Positions 39,038-48,061 of a stretch of 64,000 nt of DNA are shown here, one piece after another. The notes below the pieces were generated by a model. That model had not been told where the DNA came from, did not search any database, and saw nothing but the letters and a program-made list of their open reading frames with translations. Made by a program: the position numbers and the translations under genes. Source of the stretch: Streptomyces sp. 2114.4 (GTDB lineage Bacteria; Actinomycetota; Actinomycetes; Streptomycetales; Streptomycetaceae); the NCBI RefSeq assembly GCF_900187385.1, contig NZ_FYEY01000001.1:6076001-6140000 (forward strand), read 5' to 3'. Every line of letters starts with the position of its first letter. The stretch's first letter is position 1.

Positions 39038-40249
39038 ATGGACGAAGAAACCGAAAGCGACACGAAGAAGAAGGAGAGGCGGATAGACCTGAGCGTTGCT
39101 CAGGTGGCCGGCAGCGCGCTCGCCGCGGCGGTCGCCGCGTACCTCGCGGGCCGGCTCGGCGTCTACGGAACCATCATCGGCGCCGGTGTGGTCAGTGTCG
39201 TGGCCACTACTGGCGGCTCGATATTCCAGCACCTGTTCCGGCGCACCGGTGAACAGCTCAAGGAGGCGACGGTCACCACCCGGCCGAAGCCGCGCCGCTC
39301 CTCCGCCGCCCGCACTCGATCCACCACACCGGATGTCCGGCAGGCCGGCCCCACGATGGTGCTGCCGACCTTCGACAAGGGGGGCACGGAGGACAAGGTC
39401 ACCTCCGTCGCCGCCAGGGCGTCCGCGCCCGGCACCGCCCGTACGCAGCTGATCCCGCGGGCCGAGCAGGCCCGCCGGCGCGACCCGGCAGGCGCCCACC
39501 CCGCCCCGCCGGCGGATGACGCGACGCGGCTGCTGCGGGCCGCCGCCCCCGAGGCGACCCGCGCCCTGCCCGCGGTGGACGGGAGTGCCCCCGGGCGGTC
39601 CGCCGACCGGACACAACTGGTGCCGCGCCTCGACGACCGGACCATGGTGCTGGGTCAGGCGGCTGCCCGTCCGGCCGGCATTCCGGCCGCGCGACACCCC
39701 GGTGGCCCGCCCGAGGAGCTGAGCACCGCGACATACGGCACGCGGCTGCGCGGCTGGAAGCGGCCGACGCTCGGTGCCCTCGCGGTCTTCGCGCTCGCCA
39801 TGGGGGTGGTCACCGGTACCGAGCTGATCACCGGGCAGACGCCGAGCGGGGCGCAGGGCACGACCCTGAGCAATCTCACCCACCCCGGGGGAGGGGGGCG
39901 CCAGCAGCACCGTTCCCCGCAGTCGCCCGGCTCCGGTCACTCCCCGGACGGCGGCGGCCGGCACGGCGGCGGAGACCGCCGGAGCCCGGAGCCGGACAAC
40001 TCGGGCGACACCGGCAGCGGTACCGGTACGGACAAGGGCGGCACGCCGTCGCCGGACCCGAGTCCGTCCGACGGCGGCACGACCTCGCCGGATCCCGGCA
40101 CGTCGTCGTCTCCGGACCCGTCCCCGAGCGGTTCCGCCGGTGACGGACACACCGGCTCCGGCGACGGCCCGGCCGGCACCGGAGGGCAGGGGGACCCTCC
40201 GAACGGACAGCAGTCCGGCGGACCGGCCCCCGATCCCGGCGCTTCCTGA
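39038..40249 (+). CDS. Unrecognised membrane protein with disordered extracytoplasmic tail
   Basis: Encodes 403 residues from ATG 39038 (SD-like AAAGGTTGGAG). I do not recognise a family. Seen: a charged N-terminus, a Gly/Ala-rich hydrophobic hairpin at about 22-62 (LSVAQVAGSALAAAVAAYLA), a long Arg/Pro/Ala-rich stretch with TRTQLIP and DRTQLVP-like repeats, one transmembrane helix at about 250-270 (LGALAVFALAMGVVTG), and a Gly/Ser/Pro/Asp tail of about 120 residues. The layout suggests a membrane-anchored protein with a disordered outside tail. It is divergent from sepH, so an envelope or division role is possible but unproven. Confidence 0.75.
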   Translation: MDEETESDTKKKERRIDLSVAQVAGSALAAAVAAYLAGRLGVYGTIIGAGVVSVVATTGGSIFQHLFRRTGEQLKEATVTTRPKPRRSSAARTRSTTPDVRQAGPTMVLPTFDKGGTEDKVTSVAARASAPGTARTQLIPRAEQARRRDPAGAHPAPPADDATRLLRAAAPEATRALPAVDGSAPGRSADRTQLVPRLDDRTMVLGQAAARPAGIPAARHPGGPPEELSTATYGTRLRGWKRPTLGALAVFALAMGVVTGTELITGQTPSGAQGTTLSNLTHPGGGGRQQHRSPQSPGSGHSPDGGGRHGGGDRRSPEPDNSGDTGSGTGTDKGGTPSPDPSPSDGGTTSPDPGTSSSPDPSPSGSAGDGHTGSGDGPAGTGGQGDPPNGQQSGGPAPDPGAS

Positions 40250-40284
40250 GCCGGCACCGGTCCGGCAAGGACCGTCCCGACGAG

Positions 40285-40336
40285 GCGGACCCGCAACGCC
40301 CGCGGCCCGTCGCCCACCACGGGGCGCCGGGTCCGC
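40285..40336. terminator. Probable terminator between convergent genes
   Basis: GCGGACCCG (40285-40293) and CGGGTCCGC (40328-40336) are perfectly complementary 9-mers with a 34-base interior that can itself partly pair. Confidence 0.5.
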
Positions 40337-40348
40337 GGCCGTCGTCGG

Positions 40349-41692
40349 TCAGTCCCCCAGGACCCGCCGCAGATAGGCATTGGCGAACCGGCGTTCCGGG
40401 TCCAGCCGGTCGCGCAGTGCGGTGAACTCCCCGAACCGCGGATAGGCGTCGGCAAGGTAGGCGGTGTCGCGGGTGTGCAGCTTCCCCCAGTGCGGCCGCC
40501 CCTCGTGTGCCGTCATGATCCGTTCGGCGGCCGCGAAATACGCTCCGTACGGTGTCCCGCGGTACATGTGTACGGCGAGGTAGACGGTGTCCCGGCCCGA
40601 AGCGGTGGACAGCGGGATGTCGTCGGCGGGCGCGGTCCGCACCTCCACCGGGAAGCTGACCTTGAAGTCCGAGCGCTCCACCAGGGCCTTGAGTTCACCC
40701 AGTGCCGCCACCGCGGCCGCCCGGGGCAGTGCGTACTCCATCTCCACGAACCGCACCCGCCGCGGCGAGGTGAACACCTTGTACGGGATGTCGGTGTACG
40801 TACGGGCCGACAGGGCGCGGCTGGAGATCTTGGCGATGCCCGGTATGGCGGCCGGGACCGCCCGCCCGACGGCGCAGGCGAGCTGGAAGACCCCGTTGGA
40901 CAGCAGCTCGTCCTCGACCCAGCCGCTGACCCTCCCGGGCGGTGCCGCCGGACCCTGGCTGCGGTTGTTGCGCTTGGTGTTGCAGTTGCCGGTGTGCGGG
41001 AACCAGTAGAACTCGAAGTGTTCGTTCTCGGCGACCAGTTCGTCGAAGCGGTCCGTCACCTCGTCGAAGGGCATCGGCTCCTCGCGGGCGGTCAGCCAGA
41101 ACTCCGGCTCCACGGCGAAGGTCAGCTCGCTGATCACGCCCAGCGCGCCCAGACCCAGCCGCGCCGCGGCGAAGACCTCGGGGTTCTCCCCGGGGGAACA
41201 GGCCAGGACCGAGCCGTCGGCGGTGACCAGCTCCAGGGCGGTGATCTGGGCGGCGAGCGACGCCGAATCGCGGCCGGTGCCATGGGTGCCGGTGGACGTC
41301 GCCCCGGAGACGGTCTGCTCCATGATGTCGCCCATGTTGGTCAGCGACAGTCCGTGCGCGGCCAGCGTCTCGTTGAGGTGCTTGAGCGGTGTACCGGCCG
41401 CCACCGTCACCGTGCCGGCCTCGCGGTTGACCGAGCGGACGCCGGTCAGCCGCTCGGGGCGGATCAGCAGCCCGTCGGTGGCGGCGGCCGGGGTGAAGGA
41501 GTGGCCGGTGCCGGCGGCCTTGACCGTCAGCCCGTCCGCTGCGGCGGCGCGGACCGCTGCCGCCACCTCCTCGGTGCTCGCCGGGGCCACGCTCCGGGCG
41601 GGGCGGGCGGTGACATTGCCCGCCCAGTTGCGCCACGGCCCGCTGGTCGGACCCCGCCCTCCCGAGCCGCCGACGGCATTGCTGACTGCCAT
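40349..41692 (-). CDS. FAD-linked sugar-1,4-lactone oxidase
   Basis: Encodes 447 residues, ATG preceded by GGGAGGGGAC. An N-terminal FAD-binding type 4 (PP-loop) domain has AAGTGHSFTPAA (the His may carry covalent FAD), then SGATSTGTHGTG. The C-terminal ALO domain carries the family signature RPHWGKLH. Homologous to D-arabinono-1,4-lactone and L-gulonolactone oxidases, but actinobacterial members act on various polyols or lactones. Substrate unknown; probably makes H2O2 or passes electrons to another acceptor. Confidence 0.9.
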   Translation of the reverse strand: MAVSNAVGGSGGRGPTSGPWRNWAGNVTARPARSVAPASTEEVAAAVRAAAADGLTVKAAGTGHSFTPAAATDGLLIRPERLTGVRSVNREAGTVTVAAGTPLKHLNETLAAHGLSLTNMGDIMEQTVSGATSTGTHGTGRDSASLAAQITALELVTADGSVLACSPGENPEVFAAARLGLGALGVISELTFAVEPEFWLTAREEPMPFDEVTDRFDELVAENEHFEFYWFPHTGNCNTKRNNRSQGPAAPPGRVSGWVEDELLSNGVFQLACAVGRAVPAAIPGIAKISSRALSARTYTDIPYKVFTSPRRVRFVEMEYALPRAAAVAALGELKALVERSDFKVSFPVEVRTAPADDIPLSTASGRDTVYLAVHMYRGTPYGAYFAAAERIMTAHEGRPHWGKLHTRDTAYLADAYPRFGEFTALRDRLDPERRFANAYLRRVLGD

Positions 41693-41955
41693 GGTGACGT
41701 CCCCTCCCTCCGCGCGGGCAGGCCGTGTCCGGCCGCCGTTGTTGAGCGCATGATGTCAGTAGCCGACGCCCCGTCAGGGTGGGGTGACGGGAATCACAAC
41801 GGCGCGGAATCGGCCCGAACCGCCCGGCTCCCGGACATGTCGTACCGCGGGTAACTCCCCGATGGGAGGGGTGGGTTCACGCGGACGGTCGGGATGGCGG
41901 GCGTGGCGGGGCGATGCGGACGGGCGAGGCCGGGCGAAGCCGGGCCCCGGCACCC

Positions 41956-43257
41956 CTACGCGACGCTCTCCTCGCCCCGCCGCTCCGTGGCCGGTTCGGT
42001 CGGTCCGGTCGGATCGGTCGGTCCGGGCAGGCCGGGCAGGCCTCCCGCCACGGCCGGGCCTGCCACCGCGGGCGCGGACTGCGGGCGGAGCCTGCGGTAG
42101 CCCGCGAAGGCCACCAGTGCGGCGAGCAGGCCCGCCGCCCCGGGCACCAGATAGCCCCGGGCGGCCCCGGCGGCGTCCACCACCCAGCCGGCGGCCGACG
42201 ACCCCAGTGCGACGCCCACTGCCAGGCCGGTGCCGGTCCAGCTCATGCCCTCGGTCAGCTTCGCCCGCGGCACGTGCTCCTCGACCAGCGCCATCGTGGT
42301 CACCATCGTCGGGGCGACGGACAGCCCGGCGACGAACAGGGCGACGGCCAGCAGCGGCAGCGAGCCCACCAGTTGCAGCGGCACCATGCTCACGGCCATC
42401 ACGCACACCCCCGCCACCCAGCGGCGGGACGGATGCCCCTTGAGGTGGAGCAGGCCGAAGACCGCGCCGGCCGCACACGAGCCGAGCGCATAGACGGCCA
42501 GGACCAGACTGGCCGCCGCCTTGTGCCCGACCTCCTCGGCGAAGGCCACGGTCACCACGTCGACCGCCCCGAAGATCGCGCCGGTGGCCACGAACGTCAC
42601 CACCAGCACCTGCAGCCCCCGTGAGCGCAGCGCGGACCCCTTGGTGTGGTGTTCGCGCGGATGCGGCACCGGCTCCGTCGCCCGCTGCGCCGTCAGCCAG
42701 AAGACGCCGGCGGCCAGGAAAGCGGCGGCCAGCAGTGGCCCCGCCTCCGGGAACCACGCGGTGGACAGGCCGATGGACAGGATCGGCCCGACGATGAAGC
42801 ACAACTCGTCGACGATCGACTCCCACGAATACGCGGTGTGCAGCTCTCGCGGGGACCCCCGGTAGAGCTCGGCCCAACGCGCCCGGATCATCGCCCCCAC
42901 GCTCGGCACACACCCCGCACAGGCCGCGAAGACGAACAGCAGCCAGTCCGCCCAGCCCTGCTGCGCGCTCAGCAGCAGTCCGGCGACCGCGGTGACCGAC
43001 ACCAGGGTGGCCGGGCGCAGCACCCGGCGCTGGCCGTGCCGGTCCACCAGCCGGGAGATCTGCGGGCCGAGGACCGCGGCGGACAGCGCAATGGTCGCGG
43101 ACAACGCGCCGGCCAGGCCGTAGCGGCCGGTCAGCTGGGAGATCATCGTGACGATCCCGATGCCCAGCATCGACAACGGCATCCGGCCCAGCAGCCCGGC
43201 GGCGGAGAACGACTTGGTGCCGCGGCGGCCGAAGAGGGCGCGGTAGGGACTGGGCAA
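41956..43257 (-). CDS. MFS transporter
   Basis: Encodes 433 residues with twelve membrane helices. TTG at 43257 is chosen: it gives the family N-terminus LPSPYRALFGRRGTKSFSAAG and has GGCGGAG 8 bases upstream on the minus strand. DHA-like major facilitator; the motif A equivalent is LVDRHGQRRVLRP between helices 2 and 3. Probably a drug or metabolite exporter. The same frame stays open for another 2.2 kb across the ferrochelatase and phosphatase genes, but that is a high-GC artefact. Confidence 0.9.
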   Translation of the reverse strand: MPSPYRALFGRRGTKSFSAAGLLGRMPLSMLGIGIVTMISQLTGRYGLAGALSATIALSAAVLGPQISRLVDRHGQRRVLRPATLVSVTAVAGLLLSAQQGWADWLLFVFAACAGCVPSVGAMIRARWAELYRGSPRELHTAYSWESIVDELCFIVGPILSIGLSTAWFPEAGPLLAAAFLAAGVFWLTAQRATEPVPHPREHHTKGSALRSRGLQVLVVTFVATGAIFGAVDVVTVAFAEEVGHKAAASLVLAVYALGSCAAGAVFGLLHLKGHPSRRWVAGVCVMAVSMVPLQLVGSLPLLAVALFVAGLSVAPTMVTTMALVEEHVPRAKLTEGMSWTGTGLAVGVALGSSAAGWVVDAAGAARGYLVPGAAGLLAALVAFAGYRRLRPQSAPAVAGPAVAGGLPGLPGPTDPTGPTEPATERRGEESVA

Positions 43258-43440
43258 CGGGGGCGCTCCGCCGGTGAGGACCGAAAAGATCGGTAAGGAA
43301 TGACAGGGGCCGATACAGCTTACGGGCGGTGCGCCGTCGGACGCCTCCGGATTTCCGCCACCGCCCGACCGCGGCGGACGGGCCTCCCGGCGCCGGGACC
43401 TGCCCGCCGCACCCATGGGAAGGGTGGCAGGATCGATGGC

Positions 43441-44595
43441 ATGCCCGAACAGTGCGATCCCCGCCCGTATGACGCCCTGCTGCTGCTGTCCTTCGGCGGC
43501 CCCGAAGGCCCCGACGACGTGGTCCCGTTCCTGGAGAACGTCACCCGCGGCCGCGGCATCCCCCGTGAGCGCCTGAAGGAGGTGGGGCAGCACTACTTCC
43601 TGTTCGGCGGCGTCAGCCCTATCAACGCCCAGAACCGGGAACTGCTGGACGCACTGCGCAAGGACTTCGCCGGGCACGGACTGGACCTGCCCGTCTACTG
43701 GGGCAACCGCAACTGGGCGCCCTACCTGACCGACACCCTGCGCACCATGGTCCACGACGGCCACCGCCGTATCGCCGTCCTGGCGACCAGCGCCTACGCC
43801 TCGTACTCGGGCTGCCGGCAGTACCGCGAGAACCTCGCCGACGCGCTCGCCGCCCTGCAGGCCGAGGGCCTGGAGCCGCCCCGGGTCGACAAGCTGCGGC
43901 ACTACTTCAACCACCCCGGCTTCATCCGGCCGATGGTCGACGGCGTGCTGGCGTCCCTCGCGGCCCTGCCCCAGGAGGTGCGAGGCGGTGCCCATCTCGC
44001 CTTCACCACCCACTCCATCCCCACCGCCGCGGCCGACACCTCCGGCACTCCCGCCGACCACACGCGGGACGGTGCGGGCGGCGCCTATGTCGCCCAGCAC
44101 CTGGACGTGGCGCAGGTGATCGCGGACGCCGTCCGGGCGGAGACCGGTGTGGAGCACCCCTGGCGGCTCGTCTACCAGTCCCGCAGCGGGGCCCCGCACA
44201 TCCCGTGGCTGGAGCCGGACATCTGCGATCACCTGGAGGAGCGGCACGCCGCCGGCGTACCGGCCGTTGTGATGGCTCCCATCGGGTTCGTCTCCGACCA
44301 CATGGAGGTCAAGTACGACCTCGACACCGAAGCCACCGCCAAGGCCGCCGAGCTGGGACTTCCGGTCGCCAGGTCGGCGACGGTGGGCGCCGACCCGCGG
44401 TTCGCGGCGGCCGTCCGCGACCTCCTCCTGGAGCGCGCGGCCGCCGAACGGGGCCGCGCCCCGGAGCGCTGCGCCCTGGGCGCCCTCGGTGCCGGCCACG
44501 ACCTGTGCCCGGTCGGCTGCTGCCCCGCGCGCGCTCCGCGCCCGGCCGCCGCCGGGGCCGACTGGCGCGGCCCGGCAGACCGGGCCCCCGCATAA
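43441..44595 (+). CDS. cpfC: Coproporphyrin III ferrochelatase
   Basis: Encodes 384 residues from ATG 43441 (weak SD GGCAGG). Catalytic His191 in TTHSIP and the Glu of GFVSDHMEVKYDLD are present. C-terminal cysteines 344, 356 and 360/361 (CPVGCCP) with internal Cys125 (YSGCRQY) fit the [2Fe-2S]-ligating pattern of actinobacterial enzymes. In actinobacteria the enzyme inserts Fe(II) into coproporphyrin III in the coproporphyrin-dependent haem pathway (gene also called hemH). About 25 extra C-terminal residues are Ala/Pro-rich. It precedes an inositol-phosphatase-like gene by 66 bases, possibly in one transcript. Confidence 0.94.
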   Translation: MPEQCDPRPYDALLLLSFGGPEGPDDVVPFLENVTRGRGIPRERLKEVGQHYFLFGGVSPINAQNRELLDALRKDFAGHGLDLPVYWGNRNWAPYLTDTLRTMVHDGHRRIAVLATSAYASYSGCRQYRENLADALAALQAEGLEPPRVDKLRHYFNHPGFIRPMVDGVLASLAALPQEVRGGAHLAFTTHSIPTAAADTSGTPADHTRDGAGGAYVAQHLDVAQVIADAVRAETGVEHPWRLVYQSRSGAPHIPWLEPDICDHLEERHAAGVPAVVMAPIGFVSDHMEVKYDLDTEATAKAAELGLPVARSATVGADPRFAAAVRDLLLERAAAERGRAPERCALGALGAGHDLCPVGCCPARAPRPAAAGADWRGPADRAPA

Positions 44596-44661
44596 GCCCC
44601 CACCCTCACGCCCTCGCCCCCGATCCCTCCCCGACCACCGCTCGTCCGAGCAAGGAGCATC

Positions 44662-45507
44662 GTGCCCGACCCGCTGCACCCCGCCGTCCCCCAGACCGCC
44701 CCGGCGCAGAGCGACGCGCTGTACGACGAACTCCTCGACCTGGCCCTGGAGGCCGCCCGCCGTGCGGGGGCGCTGCTGCGCGACGGCCGACCCGCCGACC
44801 TCGGCGTGGCCGCCACCAAGTCCAGCCCCATCGACGTCGTCACCGAGATGGATCTCGCCTCCGAGAAGCTGATCACCGACTTCCTCGGGGAGCACCGCCC
44901 GGACGACGGCTTCCTGGGGGAGGAGGGCGCCAGCACCGACGGCACCAGCGGCATCCGCTGGGTCATCGACCCCGTCGACGGCACCGTGAACTACCTCTAC
45001 GGGCTGCCGGCCTGGTCGGTGTCCATCGCGGCGGAGAAGGACGGCGAGGTGGTCGTCGGGGTCGTCGCCGCCCCGATGCGCGGCGAGACCTACCAGGCCG
45101 TCGTCGGTCGTGGCGCGTTCAACAACGGCGAGCGCATCCGCCACCGGCCCGCCCCGCCGCTCTCCCAGGCGCTCGTCGGCACCGGGTTCGGCTATCTCGC
45201 CGAGCGCCGGGCGGGCCAGGCGGAGGTGGTGCGCACGCTGCTGCCGCAGGTCCGCGACATCCGGCGCGGCGGCTCGGCCGCGATCGACCTGTGCGATGTG
45301 GCCTGCGGCCGGCTCGACGCCTACTACGAGCGTGGTCTGAACCCCTGGGACCTGGCGGCCGGCGCGCTGATCGCCCGCGAGGCCGGGGCGCTCACCGGGG
45401 GCCGGCCCGGCCGGACGGCCTCCCACGAGCTGACCCTCGCCGCCTCCCCGGCCCTCTTCGAGCAGCTGCAGCCGCTCCTGGACGAGCTCGGCGCCTGGCA
45501 CGACTGA
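44662..45507 (+). CDS. Inositol monophosphatase family protein
   Basis: Encodes 281 residues from GTG 44662 with AAGGAG before it. Li-sensitive phosphatase fold: metal ligands in DVVTEMDLASEK, LGEEG, WVIDPVDGTVNYLYG and NPWDLAAG. Removes phosphate from inositol-1-phosphate, histidinol phosphate, NADP or similar small molecules; substrate is not resolvable from sequence. Ends at a strong terminator. Confidence 0.93.
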   Translation: MPDPLHPAVPQTAPAQSDALYDELLDLALEAARRAGALLRDGRPADLGVAATKSSPIDVVTEMDLASEKLITDFLGEHRPDDGFLGEEGASTDGTSGIRWVIDPVDGTVNYLYGLPAWSVSIAAEKDGEVVVGVVAAPMRGETYQAVVGRGAFNNGERIRHRPAPPLSQALVGTGFGYLAERRAGQAEVVRTLLPQVRDIRRGGSAAIDLCDVACGRLDAYYERGLNPWDLAAGALIAREAGALTGGRPGRTASHELTLAASPALFEQLQPLLDELGAWHD

Positions 45508-45530
45508 CCGGACCCGCATCCGGGCACGAC

Positions 45531-45566
45531 AGCGCCCCGGCTCCTTCCCCTGGATGCCGGGGCGCT
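45531..45566. terminator. Terminator after the phosphatase gene
   Basis: Perfect 11-bp stem AGCGCCCCGGC (45531-45541) / GCCGGGGCGCT (45556-45566), 14-base loop, between convergent genes. Confidence 0.85.
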
Positions 45567-45586
45567 CTCGTCGTACGCCGGGAGTG

Positions 45587-45763
45587 TCAGGCGTTGCTGA
45601 CCGCTCCGTACCGCACGCCGTGCTCGGTCGCCAGTCGCTGCAGGTCCTCGAGTTCTGCCTGCTCGACCTCGGCGAGGAAGTCGTCGCCCGCAGCGCGGGC
45701 CCGGTCCAGATCAGCTTCGGTGTTCTCTATGCGCTGCAAAATGCCTGCGGTGAACGCGTCCAT
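45587..45763 (-). CDS. Small helical hypothetical protein (58 aa)
   Basis: ATG 45763 (MDAFTAGILQ) follows a GAGGGGG SD on the minus strand; the longer start at 45793 lacks one. The product is almost entirely helical and acidic (RIENTEADLDRARAAGDDFLAEVEQAEL), suggesting a short coiled coil. I recognise it only as a conserved Streptomyces small protein next to cutRS; function unknown. Confidence 0.75.
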   Translation of the reverse strand: MDAFTAGILQRIENTEADLDRARAAGDDFLAEVEQAELEDLQRLATEHGVRYGAVSNA

Positions 45764-46086
45764 TGCGCCCCCTCGTCGTGGGTCGGTGGGCACGGGGGTG
45801 TGCCGACGGGCGGTTCGATCACGGCGTGGTCCCTGCGATGGATCAGTTCAAGGCGGATAGCCGAAATAAACAGGGCGTGATCGCGGGTGTGCAGTCGTCC
45901 TCCCCACCCCTCACCTCAGGGAAACCTCAACCCTCCCGGGAATCCTGCCCGTCGGGTGCCGCCCCGGGGCCCTCCACCCCTCCGCACCCCCCTTACCGCC
46001 GGTTTATGGCTCTTCGGGGCAGGATGGAAGAGCTCTGAAGACATTGTTGTGCCTGCCCGAAAGGGCCCTGAGGAAGGACTAGCGAC
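45764..46086. other. Promoter region of cutRS with a small hairpin
   Basis: 323 bases without a gene. GCTCTTC (46009-46015) and GAAGAGC (46027-46033) form a 7-bp inverted repeat with an 11-base spacer, 53 bases before the cutR start. It could be a regulator site (possibly CutR itself) or a leader hairpin. SD AAGGA at 46074-46078. Confidence 0.45.
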
Positions 46087-46740
46087 GTGCGTGTTCTCGT
46101 CGTCGAGGACGAGCAGCTGCTCGCCGATGCGGTGGCCACCGGACTACGCCGGGAGGCCATGGCGGTCGACGTGGTCTACGACGGCGCTGCCGCCCTGGAA
46201 CGGATCGCGGTCAACGACTATGACGTCGTCGTGCTGGACCGTGACCTTCCGGTCGTCCACGGCGACGATGTCTGCCGCAAGATCGTCGAGCTGGGGATGC
46301 CCACCCGGGTCCTGATGCTCACCGCCTCCGGCGACGTCAGCGACCGCGTCGAGGGCCTGGAGATCGGCGCGGACGACTACCTTCCCAAGCCCTTCGCCTT
46401 CACCGAGCTGACCGCCCGGGTCCGCGCTCTCGGACGCCGTACGACCGTCGCGCTGCCGCCCGTCCTGGAGCGGGCCGGCATCAAGCTCGACCCGAACCGC
46501 CGCGAGGTCTTCCGCGACGGCAAGGAGGTCCAGCTCGCCCCCAAGGAGTTCGCGGTGCTGGAGGTCCTGATGCGCAGCGAGGGCACGGTCGTCTCGGCGG
46601 AGCAGCTTCTGGAGAAGGCCTGGGACGAGAACACCGACCCGTTCACCAACGTCGTACGGGTCACGGTCATGACGCTGCGCCGCAAGCTCGGCGAGCCCGC
46701 GGTGATCGTCACGGTCCCCGGCTCGGGATACCGGATCTGA
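46087..46740 (+). CDS. cutR: Response regulator CutR
   Basis: Encodes 217 residues from GTG 46087. OmpR/PhoB type: receiver with EDE at 7-9, phospho-acceptor Asp in VVLDRDLPV, Lys in YLPKPF; C-terminal winged helix (about 125-217; LAPKEFAVLEVLMRSEG, VRVTVMTLRRKLG). Partner of the CutS kinase 6 bases downstream. CutRS was first linked to copper and antibiotic production in S. lividans. Later work, as I recall it, ties it to extracellular protein-folding stress and protease genes. Confidence 0.93.
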   Translation: MRVLVVEDEQLLADAVATGLRREAMAVDVVYDGAAALERIAVNDYDVVVLDRDLPVVHGDDVCRKIVELGMPTRVLMLTASGDVSDRVEGLEIGADDYLPKPFAFTELTARVRALGRRTTVALPPVLERAGIKLDPNRREVFRDGKEVQLAPKEFAVLEVLMRSEGTVVSAEQLLEKAWDENTDPFTNVVRVTVMTLRRKLGEPAVIVTVPGSGYRI

Positions 46741-46746
46741 CCGGCG

Positions 46747-48009
46747 ATGCCTTCCCTGCCCTCGTTCTCCAAGGCGACGAACCCGCCGCCCCCCGTTCCG
46801 CCCAAGCCGACCTGGGACCCCAGGCCGGTCGATGTCCGTCCGTTCCCGTGGCTGCGGCCCACGATCCGGATACGGCTGACGCTGCTGTACGGCGGCATGT
46901 TCCTGATGGCCGGGATCGTGCTGCTGACGATCATCTACATGCTGGCCGCGGACGCGCTGCACGACGGCAGCGCGCTGCCCCTGAAGATCCTCGGCGGGAA
47001 GTTCCAGTCGACCAGTGACATCTGCGACCTGCCCACCGAGACGTCCGGGCAGCTGCTCCAGCAGGCCGTCGAACAGTGCCTGCAGCACCAGCGCGCGGTG
47101 GCCCTCAACAGCCTCCTCAACCGCTCCCTGCTGGCTTTGCTGGGTTTGACGGTGGTGGCGTTCGCTTTCGGTTATGCGATGGCGGGGCGGGTGTTGTCGC
47201 CGTTGGGGCGTATTACGCGGACGGCTCAGCGGGTGGCGGGTTCGGATCTGCACCGGCGGATCGAGTTGGGGGGTCCTGATGACGAGCTGAAGGAGCTTGC
47301 GGACACCTTTGACGAGATGCTGGACCGGCTGGACCGGGCGTTCGAGTCGCAGCGGCGGTTCGTGTCGAATGCGTCGCACGAGTTGCGGACGCCGTTGGCG
47401 ATCAACCGGACGTTGCTGGAGGTGCAGCTGGCGGATCCGGGGGCGTCGCCGGAGCTGGCGCAGTTGGGCAAGACGCTGCTGGCGACCAATGAGCGCAGTG
47501 AGCAGTTGGTGGAGGGGTTGTTGCTGCTGGCGCGCAGTGAGAACAAGGTCGTGGACAAGAAGCCGGTGGATGTGGCGGAGGTGGCGTCGCAGGCGGTGGA
47601 GCAGACCCGTGAGGAGGCGCAGGCCAAGGGGGTGGCGCTGCGGGGGGTGCGTGAGCAGGTGTTCGTGCAGGGTAACGGGGTGCTGCTGGAGCGGATCGCG
47701 CTGAATCTGGTGCAGAACGCGGTGCGCTACAACGTGCCGGAGGAGGGCTGGGTGGAGGTGACGGTCCAGCCGCAGCCGGGGTGTGCGGTGCTGGTGGTCT
47801 CCAATACCGGTCCGGTGGTTCCGGCCTATGAGGTGGAGAACCTTTTCGAGCCGTTCCGGCGGCTGCGGACCGAGCGGACCGGGAGTGACAAGGGGGTCGG
47901 GCTGGGGCTGTCCATCGTGCGTTCGGTGGTGCGTGCGCACGACGGCACGATCACGGCTCGGCCCCGCGAGGGCGGCGGACTGGTGATGCGGGTCGTCCTG
48001 CCGCTCTGA
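46747..48009 (+). CDS. cutS: Sensor histidine kinase CutS
   Basis: Encodes 420 residues. A Pro-rich cytoplasmic N-terminus, helix 1 (about 43-65), a short extracytoplasmic loop with Cys93 and Cys111 (ICDLPTET...QC), helix 2 (about 123-145), HAMP, DHp with His211 in SNASHELRTPL, and HATPase motifs NLVQNAVRYN, GVGLGLSIV. The two loop cysteines match the redox-active pair described for CutS, which would let it sense extracytoplasmic disulfide state. Codon usage changes abruptly near 47130 from C-rich to G- and T-ending codons with many TTG leucines. Confidence 0.93.
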   Translation: MPSLPSFSKATNPPPPVPPKPTWDPRPVDVRPFPWLRPTIRIRLTLLYGGMFLMAGIVLLTIIYMLAADALHDGSALPLKILGGKFQSTSDICDLPTETSGQLLQQAVEQCLQHQRAVALNSLLNRSLLALLGLTVVAFAFGYAMAGRVLSPLGRITRTAQRVAGSDLHRRIELGGPDDELKELADTFDEMLDRLDRAFESQRRFVSNASHELRTPLAINRTLLEVQLADPGASPELAQLGKTLLATNERSEQLVEGLLLLARSENKVVDKKPVDVAEVASQAVEQTREEAQAKGVALRGVREQVFVQGNGVLLERIALNLVQNAVRYNVPEEGWVEVTVQPQPGCAVLVVSNTGPVVPAYEVENLFEPFRRLRTERTGSDKGVGLGLSIVRSVVRAHDGTITARPREGGGLVMRVVLPL

Positions 48010-48018
48010 CGCAGGCCA

Positions 48019-48061
48019 CAGGGGGGTTGTACGCCCGCTGGAGCCGTTGTGCACCCCCCTG
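48019..48061 (+). terminator. Probable cutRS terminator
   Basis: CAGGGGGGT (48019-48027) and ACCCCCCTG (48053-48061), perfect 9-bp stem with a 25-base loop, just after the cutS stop. Confidence 0.6.

Noticed and set aside
41956..45519. A continuous minus-strand open frame of 1187 codons
   Set aside because: Only the 41956-43257 part encodes a recognisable MFS protein. The rest is antisense to ferrochelatase and the phosphatase gene and is open only because stop codons are rare in high-GC DNA.
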